Position numbers and translations under genes: made by a program. The notes below the pieces were generated by a model. It saw only the letters and a list, made by a program, of their open reading frames with translations, was not told where the DNA came from and did no database searches. From positions 199,045,014-199,109,013 of the forward strand of contig NC_057861.1 of the NCBI RefSeq assembly GCF_019393635.1: a DNA stretch of 64,000 nt. Direction: 5' to 3'. This stretch comes from Dromiciops gliroides (Eukaryota > Chordata > Mammalia > Microbiotheria > Microbiotheriidae). Of the stretch, positions 24,116-35,264 are shown one piece after another; position 1 is the stretch's first letter, and each line of letters begins with the position of its first letter.

Positions 24116-24848
24116 AATTCAACACAAAACAAAAAGGTTGTGACAGCAAAAGTCATTTCCCTTAATAAAGAAAGAAGTATTGTCCTAGACCAGAGCTTTT
24201 CAGTATATCAATAATCACCATAATAGGATTTATTAGAAGAAATACTAAAAAAATCTTAATGTCAACTAACAGTCAATAGATATTAGATAAAGTTCCTAAT
24301 TCCAGAAACTTACATATCTGTTTACATTCTAAAATGTAGTACTTCTCCTAAAAATTGGATAGTTGAACTTCATGTTGGTTGCTAGCACACCAAAAAATAA
24401 GTGACCCGAGAGATGAAAAAAGTATTTGCAGCTAAAAAAACCATAAGTAGTTTGTGAGGATGGGCCATATTTTTCTCCTTATTAAGATAGATGTAAAATA
24501 ATAAAATAATACTAAGGAATCAAATGAGATCAAAAAGAGAATTTGTGACTACATTTCCTGGTTTCTATAAACTTTCCATTTTTCCCAATTCATTCTCTTC
24601 TTGCAACCTTCCATTTGCCTGCCAACTAAGGTTGATATCCAGGAAGAACAGGGATTATCCTATCTGACTGTCAACTTCCCAAGTCACTTGAGAAGTTTTG
24701 AAATTCCCAGGCTTCCAAGAAGGAAGATCATTGATCACTCTTCTCAAGCAGTTGCTGTGGCACCAGTTGGTGATTTTCCTTTGTCAGAGAACTTAAAGAT
24801 GTTACCAATTGAATAGTGGGGCCAAAATTACCTTAAAAGAAGGTCAGG
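24116..24848. other. No recognisable feature
   Basis: AT-rich DNA without a recognisable gene or repeat. One short frame at 24601-24816 has no family hallmark and I do not call it. Confidence 0.5.
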
Positions 24849-24985
24849 GGGCAGCTAGGTGGTGCAGTGGATAAAGCACCGGCCCTGGATTCAGGAGTAC
24901 CTGAGTTCAAATCCAGCCTCAGACACTTGACACTTACTAGCTGTGTGACCCTGGGCAAGTCACTTAACCCTCATTGCTCAAAAAA
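24849..24985 (+). mobile_element. Marsupial CORE-SINE, short form
   Basis: Near-consensus copy: 'ggcagctaggtggtgcagtg', B-box-like 'gagttcaaatcc', core 'gggcaagtcacttaaccc', pure A-tail. Duplication not clear. Confidence 0.92.
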
Positions 24986-25019
24986 AAAAAAAGTCATTAA
25001 ATGTTTTTTTGTAATTACC

Positions 25020-25420
25020 ATAAAAGAACAAAATAGAAGCATGACCTTAAATGTAAAAGGACTAAATTCCCCAATAAAATGAAAAACAATTGCAAAAAAG
25101 GTAAGGAAACCAAAAATTCTCATTTAAAAAAAAACATTTAAAACACAAAGATACATATCTGGAATAAAAGAAGGACTTGGGATGAAATGTATCATTCTTC
25201 AGGTGTTTCAAAAAAAGTCAGGAATTGTAATCATGAAAGATATGAATATCATCAAATATCTTTATATCAAATGATATAGTATTTAAATTCTTAAAGGAGC
25301 AGTTAACCAAACTATAAAAATGCATTGAAAATAACAACATGATAATTGTAGAAGACTTTAATATTCCTCTTTAAGAGCTAGAAATCTAACAAGAAAGACT
25401 ATATAGAAGGAAAATGTAGA
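25020..25420 (+). pseudogene. Old L1 ORF2 endonuclease relic
   Basis: Translation gives TLNVKGLNSPIK at 25044-25079, the diagnostic start of an L1 endonuclease domain. About 270 bases on, 'ataattgtagaagactttaa' reads IIVEDFN, the VGDFN catalytic motif with one change. Multiple stops and indels separate them. It is an older lineage than the L1s at 52-62 kb, whose equivalent start is MNVNGMNS. Confidence 0.65.
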
Positions 25421-25743
25421 GCTAGTCATTTTTTTTTTGAAAAATCAAATCAGGCTTACTAGTTGTAAGGTGTTGTTCTAAATGTTGGTTTGTTTTTATT
25501 TTTTGCTTAATAGCTAAAATTGGTGTCATTTTAAATAATAGCTAATGGCAACCTGAGAAAATGGGCTATGCATTCATTCTCTTTCTTTACCATCACCTTT
25601 GTTACCCAAAGAAAATTATTTACCTCTGTCGGAGATTTCTCATCTGTAATTTGGGGTGAAATAGTCAAGTACTTTATAGATAGGAGATGATACTTATGCT
25701 TACATACTTTGCTTATGTACTATGCCCAATATGTTGTTGGTAC

Positions 25744-26107
25744 TGTAATGATTGGTATGATGCCACCTACTGGAGACTTACTGTAGAAAAGCTCTGCCAT
25801 GAGGTGAAGGTCTCTGAAGGCAAGACCATACGTCTTTTCTTTGGCGTCAGGAAGTGACGTTTGCTTGTGGGAGGGAGAAGGGGGAGCCTGGCATTTTGAC
25901 TCGCTCGCTTTCTGGTGGACTCTGGTGGAGAGTGGAGCTAGAAATGTGCTCTCACTTTAATAGATAGAGGAATGTAGGCCTTTCTCTCTCTCTTTACCAA
26001 ATTCTTATTCTCCTTAATAAATGCTTAAAAGTCTAACTCTTGCTAAAGCTTATCATTTATTGGCAACCACTCATTAGATATTTTAGATGGACTGACTAGC
26101 CTTAACA
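25744..26107 (+). repeat. 5' LTR
   Basis: 364 bp, beginning TGTAATGATTGG and ending CCTTAACA. It contains a purine-rich block (25868-25890), a CT run (25982-25993) and an AATAAA signal at about 26017, as expected for a complete LTR. Confidence 0.92.
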
Positions 26108-26109
26108 GA

Positions 26110-26127
26110 TGGCTGACCACGAAGAGG
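26110..26127 (+). other. Probable retroviral primer binding site (tRNA-Arg-like)
   Basis: Two bases after the LTR, TGGCTGACCACGAAG resembles the complement of the 3' end of a tRNA-Arg (TGGCGACCACGAAGGG as I recall it), with one inserted T and another change downstream. The tRNA assignment is from memory and tentative. TGG just after the LTR is the expected position. Confidence 0.55.
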
Positions 26128-26219
26128 AAAGCTGAAACCTCCATCTTCTGATCTTCCAGTTGAGTAAGAAATTTCCCTATGCTGTCCCTTTAAACTGCTA
26201 ATTACCTTTAAATTTTCAA

Positions 26220-26972
26220 ATGGACCTTTTAAACTCCCTAATTACCCTATTTTTAATTTTAGTCTGTTTAACCAGACAAATGGGAGATAAGATCATGTTA
26301 ATGCTTTGTTTTTGTGGATTTTCTATTTCTATTTTTATTTTTGTTAGAAGAGCCAGCAAGGTGCTCACACAAGGAAATATCTCCCCCTCTCCCAGCCATG
26401 TTTGTTCAGAGAAATCTCTGATTCCTGGAGCTTTTCCAAGTTCTAACACTAATTGTTGCTCTAATTTTGCATCAACCCAACCTCTAGAAGCTTTTAATCC
26501 CCTAGCTCCTGGAGGCAAAGTGGGGGAAGGAGAATCCAGGCCTGAGTTCAAAATCAAGTCTGATTCAAATTGCCCTGGTCCCTCCCCTCCTCTCCAGACC
26601 CCACCTTCTACTCCTCCCATGGCCAAGCCCATTGCTTTCCCTGCCCAGGAAGTCCAGAGATATAATGCACATGCACAGCTTTCTCTACCTACATTTGCAG
26701 CTTCAGGCTCAGCCCTTCGCCAGCCTGGCTATGCTTCTGACTCAACCTTAGAAAGCCCTTTAAATTCCAGATATGCTCATTTTGTTCATAATTTTGCTAA
26801 TCTGATTTTGTATTTAATTAGTAACCTTCTAAAGCATTTGTATTATGAAAGGACCGACAGACAATATAGAGGGGTTAAAGAAGAAAAACTTAAGCTGAAT
26901 GAAATTGGCTATCATCATAGTTCAAGACTGCTTCTTTTGCCATGGAAGGGTACATATTTTACAGAAATGTAG
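26220..26972 (+). CDS. 250-codon open frame inside the retroviral element, unknown product
   Basis: The longest open frame in the element, starting 113 bp after the 5' LTR, where gag would normally lie. The first 45 residues are hydrophobic (LFLILVCL ... ISIFIFVRR), suggesting a signal-anchor or membrane segment. The middle (about residues 105-150) is proline- and serine-rich with PSPPLQTPPSTPP. The end is mixed and contains YERTDRQYRG. No major homology region, zinc knuckle or protease motif is visible, so I cannot call it gag or env. It may be a fortuitous frame or a decayed or captured sequence. Confidence 0.35.
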   Translation: MDLLNSLITLFLILVCLTRQMGDKIMLMLCFCGFSISIFIFVRRASKVLTQGNISPSPSHVCSEKSLIPGAFPSSNTNCCSNFASTQPLEAFNPLAPGGKVGEGESRPEFKIKSDSNCPGPSPPLQTPPSTPPMAKPIAFPAQEVQRYNAHAQLSLPTFAASGSALRQPGYASDSTLESPLNSRYAHFVHNFANLILYLISNLLKHLYYERTDRQYRGVKEEKLKLNEIGYHHSSRLLLLPWKGTYFTEM

Positions 26973-29040
26973 AAGTAAGCAGCAAGGTATTGATATGAGT
27001 ATTGGGGATTTAAGATACCAGAATCAAAAGTGTTCTGAATTCACTCAGAGTAATAGTATCAGTTCAGAGGTTACATAGGATTTCTATGCTATTACATCTA
27101 CATTTTTAAATTAATGGTATGGGTCTATTTTCATAGAGATTTTCATGCTTTTGAGATTGTGTTTTATACTTAGCTTTTAAAAAAAAGAGAATATTTGTAA
27201 AAGCTTTTTATAGTCATATGATCAAGTTCATGTTTTATAATACTCTTATTCATATTAAGTTCATATTCATTTAGATTTCCCTAGTTTGAATGTCATTGTC
27301 TTTTATTGTTCCATGTGTATTTTCTTCTATTCATTCATCTATCTAATTTTGAAACATTGCAAGATGGTTTTAATTTCATAATACAATGTTAATTCTGGGA
27401 GTGTTGTGCTCCCATAGTCTGAGTTGTTTGTTTTTGTTATTTTTTTTCTCTCAACTGATTATTTGATCAAACTCTTTAAAGCATTTCCCTGGCAAATTGG
27501 TTGCCATGGCAAGTGTAAATTTATTCTAGAAGTATTATTTTTGATAAGCATATTCCAAAAAAAAAAGAGGGGAACATTTGTAAAAGTTTTCTTTTTTCAA
27601 AAAAAAAGTTTTCTTTGAGATTGTGTTGTGTTTTAACTTGTATTTAAATATGTTCTGATTTTTCACAAAAGTAATTGTATACTTAATTTTTTTAAGGGGT
27701 ATTATTTGAAATTGTTGCATAATTGTATATTATATTCTGAGTCAAGATGTAGTCACATTTTTTGTGATCATTTATTATCCTCAATTTTAAAATCCATATG
27801 AGACTTGGATTATGGGAATTTATCATTTAAGACATTAATTGCCTTTATTCTGAGTTATCAGATGCCAGTTGGCCAAGATGCCATCCAATCATAAGAGGGA
27901 TACATGCAAGAGCAGACATTGAACTGTCATATGAGGGGAGACATGCATAAAGTCAAGGTATGGCTGAGGAACGGCTTTTGACAAATGCTGAGGCTGGATT
28001 CTCTTGGTTTAATTCTTGTTTATTTTCTTTTTCCCCACAAAACTTCCAGATGGCTGGAAGTTTTGATCCCACCATCTCATTCAACACCTGGCTTCTACGC
28101 CCCCTCCTATATGCCTGATGCCATGGACATCTCAATCCCATGCATCTGATTAAGTCTGACTCAGTTTCCTCCAATATGTTCGGGGGCATGGACATATATT
28201 CCATCCACCTATTTTAAGCCTGGCATACTGCATGGGCAGTATATATTGCTCAAGTGTGGGAATGCTCATATCCCATCATTTCTCTGTTCTTTTATGGTAA
28301 CCCCCATAATTATCTCAGGTGACATGATAAATACAGTGTTGGATTTAGCCTTGACATCTGTTACCAATTATATTAGATTTTTAAATTTCTCATAATGGTA
28401 TGAAGATAATTAGGCAGATGATGCAAAAAGTGATGAAACAAAGATAAAAATTACTTTTAAAATTAATATTGCAGCAATTGTCTTCTCAATTTACCCTCCA
28501 TAAGGGGGAACTATAGTAATATTAATTTTAAAGAATGTTTCAAATTTTGTTTTATTATATGTTTCATGTGTAACAACTAAGATTCTGAATTCGCTTAGAC
28601 ATGTTTTTGAGAACTTTCATTGTTTGATTTGATTATTGACAAAGCTATTTTAAAGTTGTGTAAAGCTCAATTTTGTAGGAAATTTTCCTGTCTGATTACC
28701 AGCATCCACACATCAACCCTTGAAAAGACTTCCATTCCATGACTACAACCAGAGGACATCTGAGAAAAGACTTTCAGAGACTTTAAATGAACAGTTTTTG
28801 GTTTTTTTGTTTTTCCTTCTGTTATAATATACACCATCTGTAACATGTACTCTCTGCGGAGGCCCTCCCTTTGCAAGACTAATGTCAAACCGCTGGTTCA
28901 TGAGGACAAAAAATTGCCCCTCTGGACAAAGCTTTCCTCTTTCCCTTTTCTATATTATTATTAACATATTGTTAGTTAGCATAGGTTATTATATTCTGTT
29001 ATTTTTTACTGTTTCATCAAGGAAAACCCAGTTTCTTGAA
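26973..29040 (+). other. Retroviral element interior without recognisable gene
   Basis: AT-rich, with stops in every frame and only short ORFs. No catalytic motifs for reverse transcriptase (YxDD), integrase or protease were seen on reading. Distal sequence near 28.7-28.9 kb is C/T-richer and could be an old env or 3' untranslated remnant, but that is a guess. Confidence 0.5.
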
Positions 29041-29056
29041 TAAAAAAAGCGGGGAC
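29041..29056 (+). other. Polypurine tract before 3' LTR
   Basis: taaaaaaagcggggac lies immediately before the TG of the 3' LTR. It is almost all purine and is the expected site for plus-strand DNA priming. Confidence 0.65.
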
Positions 29057-29428
29057 TGTAACGATTGAAATGATGCCACCTGCTGGAGACTTACTGTAGA
29101 AAAGCTCCAACATGAGGTGAAGGTCTCTGAAGGCAAGACCATGTGTCTTTTCTTTGGCGTCAGGAAGTGACATTTGCTTGTGGGAGGGAGAAGGGGGAGC
29201 CTGGTGTTTTGACTCGCTCTCTTTCTGGTGGACTCTGGTGGAGAGCGGAGCTAGAAATGTGCTCTCACTTTAATAGATAGAGGAATGTAGGCCTTTCTCT
29301 CTCTCTTTACCAAATTCTTATTCTCCTTAATAAATGCTTAAAAGTCTAACTCTTTCTAAAGCTTATAATTTATTGGTGACCACTCATTAGATATTTTAGA
29401 CAGACTAGCTGGAATTTTAGCCTTAACA
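29057..29428 (+). repeat. 3' LTR
   Basis: 372 bp, colinear with the 5' LTR. The last 30 bases differ by a small insertion (agctggaatttt). Ends CCTTAACA before the gtac duplication. Confidence 0.92.
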
Positions 29429-29469
29429 GTACTGTGTGTGTATGTACACTTATTTCAAAGAGAGCATGG

Positions 29470-29665
29470 AAGAGTGAATATACAGCTATCCTCGGAGTCA
29501 AGCTTTACTTCTGTAACACATTAACTGCATGATTTGGGCAAGTCATTTAACCTCCAAGTTTCTATCAGGCAACACTATAAGACTAGAAGTTGTAGCTCTA
29601 CTATGGAAGAGGGAGTTTTCTCACCAGGGAACTCCTTACACAAATAAAATCACTTCTAAGGGCCC
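29470..29665 (+). repeat. MIR/CORE-SINE-type relic
   Basis: Contains 'gatttgggcaagtcatttaa', then 'caggcaacactataagacta' and a 3' part 'accagggaactccttacaca ... aaataaaatcac' that recalls the tail of a marsupial CORE-SINE subfamily. Confidence 0.6.
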
Positions 29666-31200
29666 AAGAGAAAACACCCCAACTTGACAGTGATGTGGAA
29701 GTGCTACATATTGACAGACAGCAACCCCTTTAATACTTGCAGATAGGTTTTCAAGAGTTACTCTGGCAAAAATACTCATCCTTCTAAAGCTAATTGTAGC
29801 CAACATAGTGAGAACGATCTACAAATTTTGCTATAGTGGTCTTCAGATGACAGATATACAATCCACCACTGAAATCCTATTTGAAACCTTTAGAGCTTGG
29901 TAAGACTTGGCAGAATTTTCTCTTCACTGGAACAGCCTTTAAGAACCTAGTGCTATCTCCAAACTATAACTGAAGCATTGGAGTAAGACTTTAGGGAAAT
30001 TCTACACAAACAAAAATAAACACATATAATTTTGTATTTTGATATGATATCTACAGCAATAATATTAGCTCGATATCACTGACCCAATATGCTGCTGTAG
30101 CCCCCAAAATACTGAGCATCAATAAGAAGACTAGTTTAAATGAGATAACATATATAAAGCCTTCTATAAATCTTAAGATGGGAATGGCTAAAAAATAAAA
30201 GTAGATTTTAAAATGGTTTAGATAAATTCATGGATGACAGATCAGTAATGGATTCTTCTCCAAGAGATCTGAGATTTCATTTATAATAAGCCCCTTCCCT
30301 ACTACTGCAGAGCTCAACCGCTTTGTGTCTTAGGGGAGAGTATCATGAATTTTCACGACACTCCAAAATTAACTGCCTGGTGGCCAACCTTCTGCTGAAA
30401 AGCTCCTCTTAATGTAGTTAAGCTGGTTCTTAGACAAGAGATACAATCTCCTTCTAGTGCATATTCAGTCTTTCCAGTTTAGATCTTATAAGACATTGCA
30501 TTCTGCTGGCCAAGTCTGAGACATCAGAGTAAGACTAGTGAATATAATGATGAGTACCTAATATAAATTAATTTGAGGACAATCTTATTTTTAAGGGTAG
30601 GTACCAGGTAAGATAATATTGTGTTGACATCTATATGCCACTTCTGAGATAAAATATTGGGCAGAATAAGCCACTGGGCTGACATATTTATGCACTTATG
30701 CTATTATTCCTCCACTAAAGTCCTAAACCTACCTTATCATAATACGGAGATGTCCCTAGATTCTCAAAGACTACCACCAAAAAAAGCTGTTAAACTGGAA
30801 GGACTTCAGGTATAGCCAAGGAATGAGCTACGTGTCTGTTGTACAAAGTCTACCCTAGCCAATTTGGAGGGGTTCTTCCTTGCATTTCTCACACTGTTAC
30901 AACTTTCAGCCACAACAATTATGGAAGACCATCTACTAAATCATGAAAGGGTTCCATCCTGCTTCCATGAAAGGAGCAGCTCATCTTGATAAAATCACAG
31001 CTCTTTAAATACTGGAGTATGGCATCATTCTCCTAATCATTATTCATTTCAATTGGGGTTGTACTGCCTTGTAAGAGTAGGTCACTTCATGAGGCCATAT
31101 AATAGAGCAGAGCTCCAAATAATAAGTACCTAAGACAGGATGAGCAGAACTACTAAGTAATTGAGAATAAGAAGATTTCATTCTTCCTTAAACAAAGCAA
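29666..31200. other. No recognisable gene or repeat
   Basis: 1.5 kb without an open frame over 60 codons and without a family I recognise, apart from a possible MIR scrap at 30140-30185. Repeat-like texture (short recurring phrases such as gagtaagact) suggests a decayed old element. Confidence 0.45.
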
Positions 31201-31204
31201 GCCT

Positions 31205-31432
31205 TTCCTAATCTTCCCAAATCCCCAGTTTTTAGTGCTTATTCTACGTCCTACTGTGGAAATTACTTTGTATATTACTTTTTATTTCCTCATCTGCATA
31301 CATGTTTTTTCCTCTGATAAAGTATAAGTTCTTTGAGGACAGCACACTATGGGTTTTTTCCGCTTTGTATCTCTAGTGCCTAGCACAGTGTCTAGCAATT
31401 AATAAATCCTTTATGAATGAATGAATGAATTC
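31205..31432 (+). repeat. L2-type LINE 3' end
   Basis: 'gtataagttctttgaggaca', 'tgtatctctagtgcctagca', 'attaataaatcctttatgaa' and a short GAAT tail, in the standard L2 order. Confidence 0.8.
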
Positions 31433-31732
31433 CACTTTTATGCAACCCTGAGCACATAACAGAATTTCTAAAGGAGCTAGCTTAAAATATTTCCCATAGC
31501 TCTTCACCTTTTTCTACACTTTCTTAGTCTTCATTTCTTGTTTATTCCCTTTCTGCTGTTAGCCGGTTGAGGTAGCTGCCATAACTATTGAAACCCTAAA
31601 AGGCTTTCAAATGTTCTTTTATATGGCCTTACATAAAATTAAATACAGGTCTTCATGAAGATAAATAGGGTGAAAGGGAATCTAGCTGGGAAGTGAATGC
31701 CAAACCCATTTTGCTTGAATGTTTACATTTCT

Positions 31733-32140
31733 ATGAAATCATAGAATTTTAAAACTAGCAGAAACCTTAGAGATCATATAGGCTTGGGGTTTATAGATGG
31801 ATTTATATGACCCATGATTTTGAATGAGAAAAATATTGCATCTTTATTTTCACTAATCTTTGGTTTCCTGGGTAATTGTATGTATTTTATTTTATACATT
31901 TAAAAATATTATTCTGAAAAGTGGTCCGGAGGTTTTATCAGGTTGTCAAATGAGTCCATGACACAAAAACATTAAGAACCCCTGACCTAGCCCAGTCTTC
32001 TTGTTTAACAGATAAGGAAATTAAAGCCTAAAGAAGTAAAAATGACTTGTCCAAAGTAATACAGCTACATTAGTTGAGGTGAATACTATAATTCAGATTT
32101 CCTAATCCTAGTTCATTGTTCATTACATTGCCTCTGTGCC
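31733..32140 (-). repeat. MIR-type SINE split by a DNA-transposon relic
   Basis: Left part 'aaatcatagaattttaaaac ... gaaaccttagagatcatata' and right part 'cagataaggaaattaaagcc ... aatgacttgtccaaagtaat' together make a reversed MIR. The piece between (31785-31985) is foreign. Confidence 0.7.
31785..31985 (+). mobile_element. Small hAT-like DNA transposon relic (copy 1 of 4)
   Basis: Contains 'ctttggtttcctgggtaatt', 'attttatacatttaaaaata' and ends 'cattaagaacccctga'. The same layout recurs at 35265, 43168 and 63300. The left end is degraded. Confidence 0.65.
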
Positions 32141-32639
32141 AAACCTCTCTGTAATATAAATTTTTCATTTCTGTATTTCTAAAGTGACAACACAAATCAT
32201 AGCAAAAACTTTCTCTAGTAAAAAGGAATTAATATGAACTAGAAATGCTAAATTGTTAATAACTACCTAAGGGTATCTGGGTAGGATAACCCACCTCCAT
32301 CCTTTGGGTGCTCAGTATTTTTCTCTGTAGCCATATATGTGCATCTATCTTTATCCTTGAAGGGAGAAAGGGAAAATGTGAATATGTATGAGGCAATGTG
32401 GGGGAATAATAAGAGAAAGGAAAAGGAGTATGGCATTAGGGGCTGCTCCGAAGTGTTCAAGGGGAAAAGCACTGGATGTACCCTCTACCCTTGAAGCTTC
32501 AACTTCCTTTTAGCTAGTTTCTTCTAGAACCTCCAACATAATGAGGAGGTCTGGGCAAAAGATGTCTTTATTTCTCAGCTGCACTGCTGATTCTTCTCCA
32601 TGGGACTTTCTCTAAAATGCTTCCTCTTCCTCACACTCA

Positions 32640-32784
32640 CCCTTTTCAGATCCTTTTTATGTGTTTTCATTTTCCCCCCTTTAGAATGTAAGCTCCTTGA
32701 GAGCAGAAATTGTCTTTTTGCTCATATTTTTATTCTCAGTACTTAGTTCCTGGCAAATAGCAAGTGTTTAATAAATGTGTGTTG
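32640..32784 (+). repeat. L2-type LINE 3' end
   Basis: 'gaatgtaagctccttgagag', then 'ttctcagtacttagttcctg', 'gcaaatagcaagtgtttaat', 'aaatgtgtgttg'. The SINE that follows inserted into its tail. Confidence 0.8.
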
Positions 32785-32965
32785 GGGACAGCTAGGTGGC
32801 ACAGTGGATAGAGGACCAGCCCTGGATTCAGGAGGACCTGAGTTCAAATCCAGTCTCAGACACTTGACATTTACTAGCTGTGTGAAGTGTGAACCTGGCC
32901 AAGTCACTTAACCCCAAATGCCTCACCAAATAAATAAATAAACAAATGAATGAATGAATGAATGC
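32785..32965 (+). mobile_element. Marsupial CORE-SINE, short form
   Basis: 'ggacagctaggtggcacagt' to 'cttaaccccaaatgcctcac' with an (AAAT)n/(AATG)n tail. A 6-base repeat, 'gtgtga', is partly duplicated at 32879-32893. The L2 terminal sequence aatgtgtgttg recurs as aatgcatgttg after the tail, a probable duplication. Confidence 0.88.
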
Positions 32966-33359
32966 ATGTTGACTGACACATCCTTTCCCTTAAACCCTCT
33001 TAACCTTTTAATGACGCAGGAAAAGGTTGAAATTTTCTTTAATCTGTCAACAGAGCAGGGATATCCAGAAGTATTGGTTATCTTGAGTCATCACTTGGCT
33101 TACAAAAGACTACAACTGATATGATATGAACTTGGTTCAAGGAGAACATAAAGAATACATTAAATAGTATTTGTCTCTCCACTGCATATTAGTAATTCAA
33201 TCAGCGATGCAATGTCTGCATTGCCCAACCTTCTGGCTATTAAAAATAGGTTTTACCATTTACTCGACCACATTTCAGTTTGAACAATTTCCTCATATTC
33301 AAAAATATTCATTCTTAGACTTTAGAATCTCTTTTCATTTGTTATGTTTCCATGATATT

Positions 33360-33555
33360 GCCTCTGTGGTTCAGTAGAAAGAATTCTGGCTTTAAAGTTG
33401 GAAGAACTGGGTTCAAATCCCAGCTATACCATGTGCTTTCTGTGTGACTTTAACCAAGTCACTTCTCTTCCCTTTCATCATTTTCGTACCTGTTAAATGA
33501 GAGGATTGGACAAAATTACCTCTGAAGTCCCTTCCATCCCTAAATCTATGATTCC
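33360..33555 (+). repeat. MIR-type SINE
   Basis: Nearly full length: 'gaactgggttcaaatcccag', 'ctgtgtgactttaaccaagt', 'tgaagtcccttccatcccta', 'aatctatgattccc'. Confidence 0.75.
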
Positions 33556-34079
33556 CATTCTTTTCTCAATATTTCCTTCCACATCAAGTAAAAGACCAAA
33601 TTCAATCTATTTTTTCTTGGTAGTTACACAGATCCATGTTTTTTCCCACCCCTGATGCCATTCACCTAAAATTCAGAATTTCAATGAATCATCAATGTGA
33701 GTACTCCCTCCTTCCATCTTTCCCCATTCTGTGCAGTTCTTTTCTGATTCCTTTCATAAATTCTCCCAATTCACTTGAAGGCTTCCTCTAGATCTTTTAA
33801 CATTTTGAGGGTACCAGTGTAGAGCTTGGGCTGTCCACATGAGACTGCCTACACAAGAAGCCACTGCCTTCTCTAATCTTATATCTCCTGAATGATATCC
33901 TTGAAGCTATTTCTTGTGTCCAAGTCATCAATGGTAATGTGCTACTGCCCATAACCTCCATCATACCTCTCTTCATTGACCTTTGGGGTACTTGCAATTT
34001 TGATTTTTCAAAGATTATGGTGTTGGAGGACCCACAGTCACATAGCATCACCAGGAGACTGTCAATGTTAAGAATGTGT

Positions 34080-34103
34080 TTGTGTGTGTGTGTGTGTGTG
34101 TGT
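34080..34103. repeat. (TG)n microsatellite
   Basis: About 12 TG units followed by 'cacatacatgcacacatgca'. Confidence 0.9.
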
Positions 34104-34439
34104 GCACATACATGCACACATGCAGCTTGGCCCCATTGAGAACACTATGCAATTTCCCATAGGCAATTGAACCCACTCTCTTATTATTAAATTCTGGGTC
34201 CAGTTCATTACCCATATGTAAATGCTGTCCAAGAACTGATGGGCCAATTCAATGGGCTGCCCATGTAACTGAAAGTCATTGTTTGGGGAATAGACATTCT
34301 TTATTCATTTGGCAATTCTCTTTTGAGTAGCTGTGGATTTCACTGAGGAGGCTTTATAGTGTTCTCAGACTCGATGCAACCAGCACAATGTCATCCACAA
34401 ACAGGAGCATGTGGAGGACCTCACTACTCATATGGACTC

Positions 34440-34574
34440 TCTCTTTCATAAAAGGAATGGAAGGGAAAGAAAGAAAAGGGAAAGGAAGGGAAGGGAAGTC
34501 AAGGGGAAGGGAGGAAAGGAACAGGAGGGGGAAGGGAAAAAAGGGAAGGGAGGGGAAAGGAGGGAAGGAGAAAG
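34440..34574. repeat. (GGAAA/GGGAA)n polypurine tract
   Basis: About 120 bases of almost only A and G on the plus strand, with irregular GGAAA/GGGAAG units. It lies inside the RTE LINE, right next to the reverse transcriptase active-site sequence, and ends at a MIR-type scrap. Confidence 0.9.
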
Positions 34575-34640
34575 GCATTTATTAAGTGTCAGGTACTGTG
34601 CTAAACACTTTACAAATAATTATCTCATTTGATCTCATTT
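34575..34640 (-). repeat. MIR/THER fragment
   Basis: 'catttattaagtgtcaggta', 'ctgtgctaaacactttacaa', 'ttatctcatttgatctcatt': the 3' part of a reversed MIR/THER element. Confidence 0.6.
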
Positions 34641-35264
34641 AGACTTTGTTCAAGATAGAAGAAACATCTCTTATGAGTATAAATTTCCTTGGTTTATGAC
34701 TTAATGGATATTGATAATTGGAGAACAAACTAATCCCTATGGTTGAATTTGTCAAAGAATTTTGTAGTTTCCTAATAAATAAATGGGGATACCTTGCTGA
34801 AGGAGAGCCTTTAAGCCACTCACCTGAGTTAAATGCTTTTATATAATCAATAGTACACAGTAAACATGGCAAGATCTTGTAACCTCTGTACCCTTTAGTC
34901 AATTCTGTCACTGTGAAGATTGGGTTTTCTATAGAAAATCATTAGTGAAGACCTTCCTTCTCCCTTCTCATATTTTTATTCACAGATATTCTTGATATAT
35001 GTGTAGATCCTTCTCATAAAGATTTTATATAGATAATAAGAAAGTAAGCATGTGGTCTGCAGCATTGCTATTGACCTCAGCTACCTTATTTATTGATGCC
35101 TTTTGTTTTCATAGTACATTCATTTCCTAATCTAGCCCTCTCACTCGCTCTACCAAACACTCTTTGTTATGAAGGTTTTTTAAAGAAAAAGGGGACCTCA
35201 TTTCCCCTCAAAAAAAAAAAGAGAAAGAGAGGAAAAGTGGTCCAGAAAAACCAATCAATACATA

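Larger units (their letters stand above)
25744..29428 (+). mobile_element. Endogenous retrovirus with paired LTRs, non-autonomous (3.7 kb)
   Basis: Two direct LTRs (25744-26107 and 29057-29428), each TG...CA, enclose 2.95 kb. The unit is bounded by a 4-bp target duplication, gtac, at 25740-25743 and 29429-29432. A primer-binding-site-like sequence follows the 5' LTR and a purine tract precedes the 3' LTR, so orientation is plus. By hand I count roughly 20 substitutions plus an indel of about 8 bp between the LTRs (5-6 %), so the insertion is not recent. The interior has no reverse transcriptase, protease, integrase or envelope motif that I can see. This looks like a deleted or non-autonomous element that depended on proteins supplied elsewhere. 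Confidence 0.9.
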
